A DNA stretch of 38,221 nt from Actinomycetota bacterium. Its GTDB lineage: Bacteria; Actinomycetota; Thermoleophilia; Solirubrobacterales; Solirubrobacteraceae. Positions 8,095-18,700 of the stretch are shown here, piece after piece (within the stretch, counting starts at the first letter, position 1; each line of letters starts with the position of its first letter). The notes beneath the pieces were generated by a model, which saw only the letters and a program-made list of their open reading frames with translations, was not told the DNA's origin and did not search any database. Location: the NCBI GenBank assembly GCA_016781085.1, contig JADDQZ010000059.1, positions 36,026 to 74,246 on the forward strand, written 5' to 3'. The position numbers and the translations under genes were made by a program.

Positions 8095-9861
8095 CTAAGC
8101 GCCGTTACGCCGCGATGGCCCTGAGAGCGCGGCCTCCAGTAGGACGCGCGCTGCCGGCGCGGCGGTCTCGCCGCCCGTTCCGTGCGCGACCAGGAGAACC
8201 GCCACCGCGACGCGCGGCTTGCGCTGGGGTGCGAAGGCCACAAACCACGCATCCGTATCGGTCAAGTCGTTGACTTCGGGGCCGTCGAGTGTGTCCGGCG
8301 ACGGTTGCGAAACCGTTGTCCGCAGTTCCGCCGTGCCTGTCTTTCCCGCCACCCTGAGCCCGGGCAGCCCGGCCGCCTGCCCGGTTCCCGTCGTCACCAC
8401 GGCGCGCATGGCGGAGCTCACCACCCGCGCTGCGCGGGGAGAGATGACGCGCACCGGCCGCTGGCGATCTCCCTGCCGCGCCGTCGGCGAGCGGCGCACT
8501 CCGCGTGAAGCGATGGTGGCCGAGACGGCGGCCATGTCGAGTGTGGTGGCCAGCACGCGCCCCTGCCCGATAGCGGTGGATCCGACGTCGAGATCGCCGA
8601 GGATCTCTTGTGGTGAGGGAATCGTCGAGCGTGCCGCACCTGCCAGCGAAGGTGCGGAGTTGAAGCCGAAGCGCTCCGCCGCGGCGACGAGCCGCTCGGC
8701 GCCGAGCTTCGCTCCCAGCGGTGCGAACACCGAATTGCAGGAGTGCGCGAAGGAGTTCTGCAATGAGCCGCCGCAGTATTCGCCGTTGGCGTTCTGGAGC
8801 TTCACTCCGTCGAGGACCGCGTGCGTGGTGACCGGAAACCGACGTGAGGGCCCCACGACGCCATGCTCGAGCGCCGCGGCCAGAGTCACGATCTTGAACA
8901 CTGAGCCAGGCGGCTGAGACGCGCCCGAGGCGATTCCCGCCAGTCCGAGTATCTCGCCGTTACGCGGATCAAGCGCGACAGCTCCGCCGTAGCGACCCGC
9001 CAGCGCGTCGACCGCGCCACGCTGCACGGCGGGATCGATGCTCGAGCGAACAGGCGGGCCCGCCACGGCGGGGGCGCGGGCGATGACGCGATCGCCGGCC
9101 AAGAGCTGTCCGCCTGGGCGTCCGGCGAGCTCTGCGTCGAACTCGCGCTCGAGGCCGGAGATTCCGACGATTGCCGTCGAAGGCACGCCGCGGCGCGCCG
9201 AGTCGGCGCGCCGATCCGCGGGAATGGGACCGATCGAGCCAACCACGGTGGACGCCACCGAGCCGAGCGGCGAGCTGCGGTCGGGTCCGGACGCGAGCAC
9301 GGTGCCGTCGCGGGCGAGAATCGCCGCCCGTGGCGCAAGCCAGGTCTGCCTGCGAAGTCGCTCGCCCGCCCGCACTCCTGGAAAGACGAGGTGGGGCTTC
9401 CAGTCGACTGCCGCCGTGCCGTCGCGCTCGACGACTGGTAGGCGCAAGCGTCCGTCTACCGACCTGAACACCGCTGTTCGGACCTGCACGGGCACCACTG
9501 CAATGCCGGCTTCCGGCGTTGTGGGCTTTCCGGCCGACAATTTCTGCGAAGTCGTGGTGCTGGCTGCCGTCCGGTAGGCGGAAGCGAACTGCTTGAAGGA
9601 GGTCCGCCGCCGCGCTTCAGGCGTCACCAAGGCATACATGCCCGCGTAGTCACCGCGCGCCCACGCGTTGACGAAGCGCACCGCGACCTCTTCGGCGGAA
9701 TCTTCGCGCGCCGCTCCGACGCCGATGCCTACCAGGAGTGCACCAAGCGCGGTCACAGCGAGGGCGACGAGCCTGCGGCGGCCGGCCCGAGTCTGCTGAC
9801 GCCGCCGTTCGGTTGACGAGACCGCAACGGCGCGGGCTTTCACCACGCGGGAGCGCGTCAT
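8095..9861 (-). CDS. Penicillin-binding protein, class B-type transpeptidase
   Basis: A 588-residue membrane-anchored D,D-transpeptidase for peptidoglycan cross-linking. A basic cytoplasmic N-terminus is followed by one membrane helix (residues 31-50). Next comes an NTF2-like MecA_N-type domain (about 55-160: AVRFVNAWARGDYAGMYALV), a dimerisation-type linker, and the catalytic domain. The three penicillin-binding motifs are SVFK (Ser320, Lys323), SCN (374-376) and KTG (507-509). The ATG at 9861 is preferred because it starts 30 residues before the helix; longer in-frame starts run toward topB. It is divergent from topB with 236 bases between, which hold no recognised gene. It resembles actinobacterial PbpA- or MecA-like proteins; its beta-lactam affinity cannot be judged. 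Confidence 0.93.
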   Translation of the reverse strand: MTRSRVVKARAVAVSSTERRRQQTRAGRRRLVALAVTALGALLVGIGVGAAREDSAEEVAVRFVNAWARGDYAGMYALVTPEARRRTSFKQFASAYRTAASTTTSQKLSAGKPTTPEAGIAVVPVQVRTAVFRSVDGRLRLPVVERDGTAAVDWKPHLVFPGVRAGERLRRQTWLAPRAAILARDGTVLASGPDRSSPLGSVASTVVGSIGPIPADRRADSARRGVPSTAIVGISGLEREFDAELAGRPGGQLLAGDRVIARAPAVAGPPVRSSIDPAVQRGAVDALAGRYGGAVALDPRNGEILGLAGIASGASQPPGSVFKIVTLAAALEHGVVGPSRRFPVTTHAVLDGVKLQNANGEYCGGSLQNSFAHSCNSVFAPLGAKLGAERLVAAAERFGFNSAPSLAGAARSTIPSPQEILGDLDVGSTAIGQGRVLATTLDMAAVSATIASRGVRRSPTARQGDRQRPVRVISPRAARVVSSAMRAVVTTGTGQAAGLPGLRVAGKTGTAELRTTVSQPSPDTLDGPEVNDLTDTDAWFVAFAPQRKPRVAVAVLLVAHGTGGETAAPAARVLLEAALSGPSRRNGA

Positions 9862-10097
9862 GCTCGACCGCTCGTTCTCGAGCCGCCTGAACGCGATCCG
9901 CGGCTGGCGACGTGCATTCCCCGACCGTAGTGGCTGACCGTGGACGATGACGCAACTCCCATGGCAGCGCTCATCGCCGCCGCGCCCGCTCACGGGTCGG
10001 CGGCGCTCTGTGCCGATCATCAACAGCTTCATCGCGCGCCTGCGGGCAGACGGGCCGGCTGGGCGTCCAACCGCCACCCCGCTACGCTGCCACCGCC

Positions 10098-12359
10098 ATG
10101 GGCAAGACACTCGTCATCGCCGAGAAGCCATCCGTGGGACGCGATCTAGCTCGTGTCCTTCCGGGCACCTTCCTCAAGCACGAGGGTTACCTCGAGTCCG
10201 AGGACCACATCGTCACCTGGGCGGTAGGTCACCTCGTGCAGCTCGCCGAGCCCGAGACTTACGACGACAAGTTCAAGAAGTGGCGGATGGCCGATCTGCC
10301 GATCGTCCCGGAGGCCTTCCGGTTGGAAGTCCGCGACGAGCGCTCGCGCAAGCAGCTTTCCGTGATCCAGAAGCTGCTCAAGAGCGACCAAGTCGACCTC
10401 GTGGTCAACGCCTGCGATGCCGGGCGCGAGGGTGAGCTGATCTTCGCCTGGCTGTACGAGAAGTCCAAAGCCAAGAAGCCGGTCAAGCGGCTATGGCTGC
10501 AGTCCATGACTTCGGCCGCGATCAAGCGCGCCTTCGAGGATCTGCGTCCGGCGGAAGAGCTGGCCACGCTCGAGCAGGCAGCACGGTCACGTTCGGAAGC
10601 CGACTGGATCGTCGGCATGAACGCAACGCGTGCGGCCACCATCCGATTGCGGTCGTCTTTTGACGGGGCAGTCTCGCTAGGCCGCGTGCAGACGCCGACG
10701 CTGGCCATCCTCACCCGCCGCGAAGAAGAGATTCGCGCCTTCAAGCCGGAGCCCTACTGGCTCGTGGACGCGACCTTCGTGCCTCAAGGTGGCGCCGAAG
10801 GGCGCCGCTACAGCGGGCGCTACCACGCAGGCGCAAAGCCGCGGCTGGCTTCGGCCGAGGAAGCCGAGAAGATCGTTGCCGCCGTCCACGAGCGTGCCGG
10901 CGAGATCACCAAGCTCGAGCGCACCACCAAGAAGGAACGCGCGCCCCTTCTCTACGACTTGACTTCCCTGCAGCGCGAAGCGAACACCCGCTTCGGCTTC
11001 TCAGCGCGACGGACGCTGGCTGCCGCTCAGCGTCTCTACGAAGAGCACAAGGCGATCACCTACCCGCGCACGAATTCGCGCTTTCTGCCGACCGACATGG
11101 TCGCCGACATCAAGCCGACGGCGGAGATGATCGGGCGTCAAGCGCCGTACAAACGCGCCGCCGACTACGTCAGCGGCTTAGGCGTGCTGCCCCTCGGACG
11201 CGTTGTCAACGACGCCAAGGTCACCGACCACCACGCCATCATCCCAACTCGTTCCGAGCACGCCGTGGCGAAGATGAGCGACGACGACACGCGCGTCTTC
11301 GACCTGGTCGCCCGGCGCTTCCTTGCGGTCTTTCACCCGGAGGCGGTGTTCGAGAACACGCGGCTGGAAACGACCGTCGAAAGTCACGTCTTCCGTACCA
11401 GCGGCCGGGTATTGCTGGAGCCGGGATGGCGGGGCGTGTACGGCGAGGGCTTCCAGGAGCCACGCACGGCTTCCGAAGACGACGATGCGACCGAACAGCA
11501 GCTGCCGAAGCTGGAGTCGGGCGAACGCGTCGACACCGAAGCCGTCGAGTCCCAGCGCAAGGAGACCAAGCCGCCGCGGCGTTACTCCGACGCTTCGCTG
11601 CTCGGCGCGATGGAGACCGCCGGAAAGCTCGTCGACGACGATGAGCTGCGCGAGGCGATGAAGGACTCCGGCATCGGAACGCCCGCGACGCGCGCCGCGA
11701 TTATCGAGCGCTTGATCGACGTTGGCTACATCGAGCGCGACGGGCGGGCGCTCGTGTGCACCGAAAAGGGCTTGAACGTCGTACGGCTGCTTGCAGGGCA
11801 CCCGCTGACTTCACCGCACTTGACCGGCAGCTGGGAGCACCGGCTTTCCCAGATCGAGCACGGCGAGGACTCGCGGGAGCGCTTCATGCGAGACATCGCG
11901 TCGTTTGCGGACGAGACGGTCCGCGATCTCGACGAGAAGCTCAAGGACGTGCGTATTCCGCGCGCCAATCTTGGTCCCTGCCGCGTCTGCGGGCGCGACA
12001 TCATGGAAAACCGCAAGGGCTATTCGTGTTGGTCGCGCGAAGACCCTGGCTGCGGCTTCGTGATCTGGAAGGCGAAAGCCGGAAAGAACATGCCGATGGC
12101 GATCGCCAAGGAGTTGATCGCCAATGGCCGCACGGAAAAACCGGTGACAGGCTTCAAGGGCCGGTCGGGCAAATCCTTCCGCGCGCGCCTGGCGCTCGTT
12201 CAGAGTCCCGAAGGCAAATGGCGCGTCGAGTTCGACGAGGCGTGGGCGCGCGAAGGTGCCAAGCCGCCCGAAGCCGAGACCGAAGAAGCCGCCGCCACCA
12301 CTGAAGCCGAAACCCCGTCGGTCGGTATGGCGGCCGAAGCCGAAACCGCTGCGGCGTGA
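10098..12359 (+). CDS. topB: DNA topoisomerase III (type IA)
   Basis: Relaxes or decatenates DNA by passing strands through a transient single-strand break. It begins with the Toprim motif MGKTLVIAEKPSVG (Glu9 catalytic), followed by WAVGHLVQL and the second Toprim acidic motif DAGREGE (Asp107). The catalytic tyrosine is Tyr322 in ITYPRTNSR. MNATRAATIRL and SLGRVQTPTL are TopB signatures. Near residues 628-660 a four-cysteine element (CRVCGRD through GYSCWSREDPGCGF) may be a degenerate zinc finger. It is followed by a TopB-type C-terminal domain and an acidic alanine-glutamate tail. The length of 753 residues is normal. The N-terminal signature separates it from TopA. Confidence 0.92.
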   Translation: MGKTLVIAEKPSVGRDLARVLPGTFLKHEGYLESEDHIVTWAVGHLVQLAEPETYDDKFKKWRMADLPIVPEAFRLEVRDERSRKQLSVIQKLLKSDQVDLVVNACDAGREGELIFAWLYEKSKAKKPVKRLWLQSMTSAAIKRAFEDLRPAEELATLEQAARSRSEADWIVGMNATRAATIRLRSSFDGAVSLGRVQTPTLAILTRREEEIRAFKPEPYWLVDATFVPQGGAEGRRYSGRYHAGAKPRLASAEEAEKIVAAVHERAGEITKLERTTKKERAPLLYDLTSLQREANTRFGFSARRTLAAAQRLYEEHKAITYPRTNSRFLPTDMVADIKPTAEMIGRQAPYKRAADYVSGLGVLPLGRVVNDAKVTDHHAIIPTRSEHAVAKMSDDDTRVFDLVARRFLAVFHPEAVFENTRLETTVESHVFRTSGRVLLEPGWRGVYGEGFQEPRTASEDDDATEQQLPKLESGERVDTEAVESQRKETKPPRRYSDASLLGAMETAGKLVDDDELREAMKDSGIGTPATRAAIIERLIDVGYIERDGRALVCTEKGLNVVRLLAGHPLTSPHLTGSWEHRLSQIEHGEDSRERFMRDIASFADETVRDLDEKLKDVRIPRANLGPCRVCGRDIMENRKGYSCWSREDPGCGFVIWKAKAGKNMPMAIAKELIANGRTEKPVTGFKGRSGKSFRARLALVQSPEGKWRVEFDEAWAREGAKPPEAETEEAAATTEAETPSVGMAAEAETAAA

Positions 12360-12365
12360 ATGTGA

Positions 12366-12387
12366 GTCCCGGCCCGAAGGCCGGGAC
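12366..12387. terminator. Perfect 9-bp stem hairpin between convergent genes
   Basis: GTCCCGGCC, loop CGAA, and GGCCGGGAC form a perfect nine-pair stem closed by a stable tetraloop. It lies 6 bases after the topB stop and 5 bases before the stop of the convergent small gene. No T-run follows on either side, so it would be a U-less, bidirectional terminator of the kind common in GC-rich actinobacteria. Confidence 0.7.
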
Positions 12388-12392
12388 GCAGG

Positions 12393-12683
12393 TCAGCTCA
12401 AAGAGCGCTGAGCCGGACTTGGCTCGCGGTGGCGAGGTTCCGCGCCGGGCGCTCGGGTCAGGGACCGCCACAACCCCGCTGCGGATTCGAGGAGGATTCC
12501 GAGCAGTTCAGCGACAGGGTTGATCGGCTCACGCAGGTGAGCGGGAACGACCGGCAGTGCGCCGGGACCGGTTTCGTGCGACCAGGTGACGAAGAGCTCA
12601 CCGCTGCGCACGAAATGAGCGACTTGTCCCGCGAGGATCAAGTCAGCTTCGGTGTGGTGGACGGGAAGGTGGACGTGCGGCAT
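12393..12683 (-). CDS. Small hypothetical protein
   Basis: A 96-residue protein of unrecognised family. It begins MPHVHLPVHHTEADLIL, unusually rich in histidine (four in the first ten residues). It continues through a hydrophobic/aromatic stretch (GQVAHFVRSGELFVTWSH) to an amphipathic helix (VAELLGILLESAAGLWRSL) and a basic, proline-rich tail. The start is well supported: AGGAGAGG lies just before the ATG. A terminator-like hairpin follows the stop. A metal-binding role for the N-terminal histidines is possible but not shown. It is divergent from the AddB-like gene. Confidence 0.6.
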   Translation of the reverse strand: MPHVHLPVHHTEADLILAGQVAHFVRSGELFVTWSHETGPGALPVVPAHLREPINPVAELLGILLESAAGLWRSLTRAPGAEPRHREPSPAQRSLS

Positions 12684-12687
12684 GTGG

Positions 12688-12695
12688 CCTCTCCT
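12688..12695 (-). promoter_or_regulatory. Strong ribosome-binding site of the small hypothetical gene
   Basis: AGGAGAGG on the minus strand ends 4 bases before the ATG at 12683; its AGGAG core is 7 bases away. This near-consensus site is the main evidence that the small gene is translated. Confidence 0.65.
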
Positions 12696-12813
12696 GGCGG
12701 CGCGTGAGTAGCTGACTCAACGGCTTGCACGACACGCCCCTTTAGCGTCGACAGGCGCGGAAGTACGGATTGTGACTTAGGCCACTTGGCGGCGGGCCCC
12801 GGGAGGCCGTCAG

Positions 12814-15768
12814 GTGCACGCGCCAAGCTGTGGTTTCGTGCCTTTGACGCTCGTCACCGGTCCCGCAAACGCCGCCAAAGCCGGCGTGGTCGTCGATCGC
12901 ATCCGCGCATGGCTGCCACGCGAGCCGCTGCTCGTCGTGCCGACTCAAGCCGACGTGGGTCACTACCAGCGGGAATTGGCCGGCGCGGGCGTTGTATTCG
13001 GCGCACAGGTCGCGACGTTCAGCGGCTTGATCGGAGCTATTGCCCAAGCGGTCGGGGTGTCGGGACGAGTCCTGGGCCCGGTCGCGCAAGAGCGGGTACT
13101 CCGCGCCGCCATCTCGTCATCTGCGCTCGACCGGCTGGCGGCGTCGGCGGACACGACGGGCTTCACGCACGCCGCCCGCGACTTTCTCGCCGAGCTGCAA
13201 CGGGAACTGATTTCCCCTCAACGGCTGGGATCGGCTGTCGCACAGGCCGCGGCGCAAGACGCCGGCGGTCATTGGGACCAATTGCGCGAAGTGGCCGAGA
13301 TCTACGGTCGCTACCAGCAGCGCCTGCGGGCGCTGAGGGCCCATGACGCCGAGACCTACGCGTGGGAAGCGCTCGACGAGCTGCGCACGCAGCCGCGAAG
13401 CTGGAACAGCCGTCCAGTGCTCATGTACGGCTTCGACGATCTCACCCGCATGCAGCTTGACGCCGTCGAGACCTTGTCGGGGCGAACGCAAGCCGACGTT
13501 CTCTTGACGCTGCCTTACGAGGCGGGAAGGACTGCGTTCGGGGGCCGCGCCACCACCGTGCAGACTCTGGCCCCGCTCGCGGCCGAGCACATCGTGCTAG
13601 AGCCCACGCCGAGTCACTACGAGGAGTGCTCGCGCGCAGCTTTGCACCATCTCGAGCGCTCCTTGTTCGAGCCGACAACCGCGCTCGCGCCTTCAGGCGG
13701 AGCCGTGAAGCTGCTGGAAGCGGGCGGCGAGCGCGCGGAATCGGAGCTTGTCGCCAGCGAGATTCTGCGCCTGCTCTCTGAAGGAGTCCCAGCCGGCGAG
13801 ATCGCCGTCTTGGTGCGAGGCAGCTCTCGACAAGACGTGATGGCTTCCGTGCTGAACTCATACGAGATCGAGGTGTGCGGAATGTCCCGCGGCGCGCTCG
13901 GAGAATCCCGTCTGGGGGCGGGTTTGCTAGCGCTGGCGCGCGCGGTCAGCCCCGCGGGAAAGGCGCAAGACCTGCTCCGCTGGCTGCGGACCCCCGGACG
14001 CCTGTCTGATCCCGATCCTGTCGATCGCCTGGAGATGCTCATCGGTCGCCGGCGCATCTCGTCCGTGGACGAGGCTCGAAAGCACTGGCAAGGCCCGCCC
14101 GAGTTGCTGGAGCGCCTCGACGAGATGCAGGCGGCCGCCGGCAAGGGGTCGCTTGAGCTGCTCGACGTCCTTGCCGCCGAAGCCCATGACGTCTGGATGG
14201 CTCCACTGCATCGCTTGGCCGCCGTCCTCGATACCCGGCAGCTCGCGATGGCACAAGCGGCGACCGCAATCCGCGGCGCGATCGCGGAGCTTCGCCGGCT
14301 GGCTGTCGCCGATCCCGGTTTGCTGCCAACGCCGCAGGGCGCGCTGGATGCCGTCGCGGGCGTGCAGATATCAGTGAGCCGTGGTGACGCCGGTGTCTTG
14401 ATCGCCGATCCGCTCGAAATTCGCGCGCGCCGCTTTACGGCGGTCTTCGTCTGCGGGCTCGAGGACGGTAACTTCCCGAGCCGCAGCCAGGCGCACGCCT
14501 TCCTCAGCGACGCCGATCGCCGCGCCCTCGCCGCGGCCGGTGGCTTGGTCCTGCCGGATCGAGGTCCGTCGCTGGACCACGAGCGTTACCTGTTCTACGC
14601 CACCTGTTCGCGACCCCAGCGGTTTTTGGGCCTTTCGTGGTGCTCGTCCACCGAGGAAGGTGACCCCGTGCAGGCATCGGCCTTCTTGGACGCCGTCAGC
14701 ACTCACTTTGAGCCGGAGCTGTGGGAGAACCGCCGTCGCCGCTTGTTGGCCGACGTGACTTGGGGAAGCTCCGAAGCACCGACCGCACGCGAGCTGCGCC
14801 GAGCTCGCGCTGCCGCACGGCGAGAGCCCGCTCCGCCCGGATTGGGGGCCCCGGACATGCCGTCGGTCTTACAGCTCCTTGCCGCTCGCACGCAGGAATC
14901 AGCACGCGGCCTTGAGAACTTCGCCGCTTGTGGCGTGCGCTGGCTGGTGGAAAGCCTGTTGCGCCCGGCGCGGGTGCAACCAGATTCAGATGCCCTCAAG
15001 CGCGGGTCTATCGCTCATGCCGTGCTCGAGAAGACGTTGCGGCGCCTCAAACAACGAACCGGATCAGCGCTGCTTTCCCCCGAACGCATCGACGTGGCGG
15101 TCGCCGAACTACGGGAAGTCATCAGGGAACTGGCAGAAGCGGCTGAAACAGCGGTCGACAAGACTCTTGTGTGGGCCGTCCATGCCGATGCTGAGCGCTA
15201 CTTGCGCGGAGAAGCCGAAACAGGCGCAGGCTATGAGCCGACTTATCTCGAGTGGAGCTTCGGAAGCGAATCCGACGAGACAGCCCCGCTGAGGTTGGCC
15301 GACGGAACGGGCGTCACCGGGCGCGTTGACCGCATCGACGTGGCAGGCTCACATGCGATCGTGCGTGACTACAAGCACCGGACCGTACATCCGGCCGCGC
15401 GCTGGGTTCCCGATCGCCGCCTACAAGCCGGGTTGTACGCGCTCGCTGCGCGCGAGCGCTTGCAACTCAAGCCGGTCGCGGCGGTCTACCAGCCGCTTTC
15501 CGGACCGGACCTGCGTCCCCGAGGGATCTTGCGCGACGACCTCGACGGCACCTACGTCGGTGGGGACGTCTTGTCCGACGAGGACTTCGACGCGGCCTTG
15601 TCGGAAGTCGCCGCGATAGCGACCCAGGCCGCGCAGGACCTCAGGGCCGGCAGGATCCGCTCTTGCCCGCAGACCTGCTCGCCTCGCGGCTGCATGTATC
15701 CCACGATCTGCCGCGGTGCCGGCGACAGCGAACAAGACAATGACTCTGGCTCTGGCGGTGCCGCGTGA
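12814..15768 (+). CDS. AddB-like helicase-nuclease subunit with PD-(D/E)XK domain
   Basis: A 984-residue subunit of a double-strand-break resection enzyme that works with the next gene. The N-terminal VTGPANAAKAG occupies the Walker A position but lacks the GK[ST] core, so ATP hydrolysis here is doubtful, as in inactive-helicase subunits. A UvrD-like body includes IADPLEIRARRFTAVFVCGLEDGNFP and a CSRPQRFLGLSW segment. The C-terminal RecB-family nuclease has Asp839 (GRVDRID) and Asp852/Lys854 (RDYKH). Cys706 together with Cys951, Cys955, Cys960 and Cys966 suggests an AddB/Cas4-type iron-sulfur staple. The GTG at 12814 has GGGAGG 7 bases upstream; GTG 12838 is an alternative. It overlaps the next gene by 4 bases. 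Confidence 0.85.
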   Translation: MHAPSCGFVPLTLVTGPANAAKAGVVVDRIRAWLPREPLLVVPTQADVGHYQRELAGAGVVFGAQVATFSGLIGAIAQAVGVSGRVLGPVAQERVLRAAISSSALDRLAASADTTGFTHAARDFLAELQRELISPQRLGSAVAQAAAQDAGGHWDQLREVAEIYGRYQQRLRALRAHDAETYAWEALDELRTQPRSWNSRPVLMYGFDDLTRMQLDAVETLSGRTQADVLLTLPYEAGRTAFGGRATTVQTLAPLAAEHIVLEPTPSHYEECSRAALHHLERSLFEPTTALAPSGGAVKLLEAGGERAESELVASEILRLLSEGVPAGEIAVLVRGSSRQDVMASVLNSYEIEVCGMSRGALGESRLGAGLLALARAVSPAGKAQDLLRWLRTPGRLSDPDPVDRLEMLIGRRRISSVDEARKHWQGPPELLERLDEMQAAAGKGSLELLDVLAAEAHDVWMAPLHRLAAVLDTRQLAMAQAATAIRGAIAELRRLAVADPGLLPTPQGALDAVAGVQISVSRGDAGVLIADPLEIRARRFTAVFVCGLEDGNFPSRSQAHAFLSDADRRALAAAGGLVLPDRGPSLDHERYLFYATCSRPQRFLGLSWCSSTEEGDPVQASAFLDAVSTHFEPELWENRRRRLLADVTWGSSEAPTARELRRARAAARREPAPPGLGAPDMPSVLQLLAARTQESARGLENFAACGVRWLVESLLRPARVQPDSDALKRGSIAHAVLEKTLRRLKQRTGSALLSPERIDVAVAELREVIRELAEAAETAVDKTLVWAVHADAERYLRGEAETGAGYEPTYLEWSFGSESDETAPLRLADGTGVTGRVDRIDVAGSHAIVRDYKHRTVHPAARWVPDRRLQAGLYALAARERLQLKPVAAVYQPLSGPDLRPRGILRDDLDGTYVGGDVLSDEDFDAALSEVAAIATQAAQDLRAGRIRSCPQTCSPRGCMYPTICRGAGDSEQDNDSGSGGAA

Positions 15769-18700
15769 CTTCCTTGGCAGCCCCGCGATTGGCATTCACG
15801 GATGAACAACAGGCGGCTATCGACGCGCGCGGCGGCTCCGGGCTGCTGAGCGCCAGCGCCGGCTCGGGCAAGACGGCGGTGATGGTCGAGTCCTTCGTCC
15901 AAGCTGTCTTGGCCGACGGCGTTGCCGTCAGCGAAATTCTGGCGTTGACGTTCACCGAAAAGGCGGCGGGCGAATTGCGCGAACGCCTGCGCAAGCGCTT
16001 CAGCGATCTCGGCGAAGATGATCTCGCCCGCGAGACCGAAAGCGCCTGGGTAGGCACCATCCACGGCTTCTGCGCGCGGGTCCTGCGCGAAGAGCCGCTC
16101 GTGCTTGGCCTTGACCCTCGCTTCACCGTGCTCGACGAGCCCACCGCTGGACGCCTGGCGACTCGCGCCCTAGACCAAGCGCTCGAGCAGTGGATTGCTC
16201 GCCACGGGGAATCTGCACTCGACGTTGCGGCCGCTTACGGGCCGACGCTTTCTCCGCTGTTGATGGAGGTGTTCGCCGAGCTGCGCAGCCGTGGACAGAC
16301 TCGTCCGCGGCTGCCGCTGCCACCGTCCCCGCGAACGCCCAACCCGCAGTCATTGCTCGGCCCCCTGCAGACGGTCACCGAGGCGTTGCCGGTGGCAGCA
16401 GACGGAGCCATGATGCGCAAGGCGAGGGTGGCGCTGACGGCTTGCCGGCGGCGGTTGGAGGCGTGTACTGAGACGAGGTCGGTGCCGCGCCCCGGAGAGC
16501 TGCTCGCGGGCCGCCTGCCGACCGGCGGGGCGGCTCTGGCGACGGCCGATTGCGTCGCCTACCGCGACGCCTGGGCGCAGTACGTGCAGAGTTGCGCGGA
16601 CTTCCACGCCGCAGCGGCGCTGATCCTGCTCGACGACCTTCTGGACTGCTTCGGTCGGGCCTACGCCGAAGCCAAGGCGGCCCGGGCGGGCGTGGATTTC
16701 GCGGACTTGGAGTTGCTCGTGCGCGATCTTTTCGTCGCCGACGAGTCGGCCCGCCAGCGTTGGAGCGAGCGCTTTTCGCGGCTGATGATCGACGAGTTCC
16801 AAGACACAAACCGCGTGCAGCTCGACGTGTTAGAAGCGCTTGAACGCGGCAACTTGTCCGCCGTGGGCGACGAATTCCAGTCGATCTACGGCTTCCGGCA
16901 CGCCGATGTGACGATCTTCCGCGAGCGCCGTGCGGCGCTTGGCGACGGCGCCGTCATGCGGCTGACCGCGAACTTCCGGTCGCGGAAACCGGTGCTCGAT
17001 GTGGTCAACCATGCCTTCACGCCCATCTTCGGCGAGCATTTCGCGCCCCTGCGCCCGGGCGGGCAGGCGTGGAGCGAGTTCGCAGATGAGCCACTGGTCG
17101 AGCTGCTGGTGACTCATTGCCGAGGGTGGGACGAGCTCGCCTCCGGAGTTGGCTTGAGCGCCTTCCCCGACCCAGTGTTCCGCCGAGCGGAAGCGCGTGT
17201 CGTTGCGCGCCGTGTGCGTGCCGAGCTTGATGCTGGGCGACGGCCCGGAGAAGTCGTGCTGCTGCTGCGGTCGACTTCGTCACTGCGCCTGTTCGAGCAG
17301 GCGCTGGAAGAAGAAGGCGTTCCGACTTACGTGCTCGGAGGCCGCGGCTACTGGTCACAGGAACAGGTCCGCGATGCCCTTGCCTATCTCGGCGCCGTCG
17401 CCAATCCGCTCGATGAGCAAGCACTGTTCGGGGCGCTCGCGTCGCCTTTCTGCTCGGCTGGCACCGATGCGCTCGTTCTCCTGGCCGAGGCAGGACGCCA
17501 CAGCGGCAGGGGTGCCTGGGCGGCCCTGAAGCAGCTGGGAGCCGCTCAGGACGGCTTTGACGGGCTTGACCCGGCTGAGCAGGAGCGGCTGCGGCGGTTC
17601 GCCTCGATTCTGAGCGCGCATCGCGAGCTGGCGGAGGGGATTTCGGTGGAGCAGCTGCTCGACGAGGCGGTCACCGAACTCGGATACGACCTCGCTGTGT
17701 TGGCTCGTCAAGACGGTGACCGACGGCTCGCCAACGTACGCAAGTTGATGCGGATGGCCCGCGAATACGAGCGGGCCGAAGGCGCCGATTTGCGTGGCTT
17801 CATCGCTTTTGCCGAGGGCGAAGACCTACGCGAAGCGCGCGAGGGCGAGGCTCCGCTGGAGGCCGAGGACTTAGACGCCGTCCGGTTGATGACGATTCAC
17901 CGGGCCAAGGGGCTCGAGTTTCCTGTCGTCGTCATCGCTGATCTCGGCCGCCAGGGGAGCACCAGCAAGCCGGCCCTACTGGTCGGGCGAGACGGTCGCA
18001 TCGGGTTGAGGCTTGCCACCGTCGGCGCTGGCGACCGAACGGACTCGCTGCACTACCGCACGCTCGCGGACGAGCGCGCCGCGGCCGAAGATGACGAGGA
18101 GCGACGCCTGCTGTACGTCGCTCTGACGCGGGCGGAAGAAAAGCTCATCCTTTCCGGGGCTACCGACCTCGAGCGGCTGCCCACGGCGCGTCCCGGCGGT
18201 GCGCCGCTGGCTTGGTTGCTGCCAGCGTTGCTGCCGGCGCCGGCGGCGGCGGCGCTGGCTGACGCACAAGGACGGGCTGCCAACTGCACTGTGGTCGATT
18301 GCGGCGGGGCGCCTCTCAAAGTTGCGGTGACCACGCCTGATTCCTTCGCCACCGGGGTCGCCGTAAGTGCAGGAGCGCAGGCAGGTTCCAGTCACCCGAT
18401 GGCGAGTTCTTACGACGGCCGGTTGGCCGGGCGAACTCTTCGAGGAGTCGCCGGAAGTGGCGGGCATGGAGTCGAACGCCACAACTGCAACGGCAACGGC
18501 GACGGCGACGGCGACGGCGACGGCCACGGCAAGGCAGGCCGCGAGCCCGCGGGAACCTCGGTGTCACATGCGGGGCGTGCGGCCCGCGTGTCTTATTCCT
18601 CACTCAGCGCGTACGCGCGCTGCTCATATCGGTTCTACCTACAGCGCGTTCTAGGGCTGCCCGACGCACCGGTGCCAGTGATCAGTCCGGCGGGCACGCA

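Noticed and set aside
10098-12359. Calling the topoisomerase TopA
   Set aside because: The opening GKTLVIAEKPSVG, the MNATRAATIRL motif and the C-terminal arrangement are those of topoisomerase III; no array of TopA zinc fingers is present.
18489-18530. CRISPR-like array
   Set aside because: Six-base coding units without spacers inside a helicase gene; no CRISPR repeats or cas genes occur in the window.
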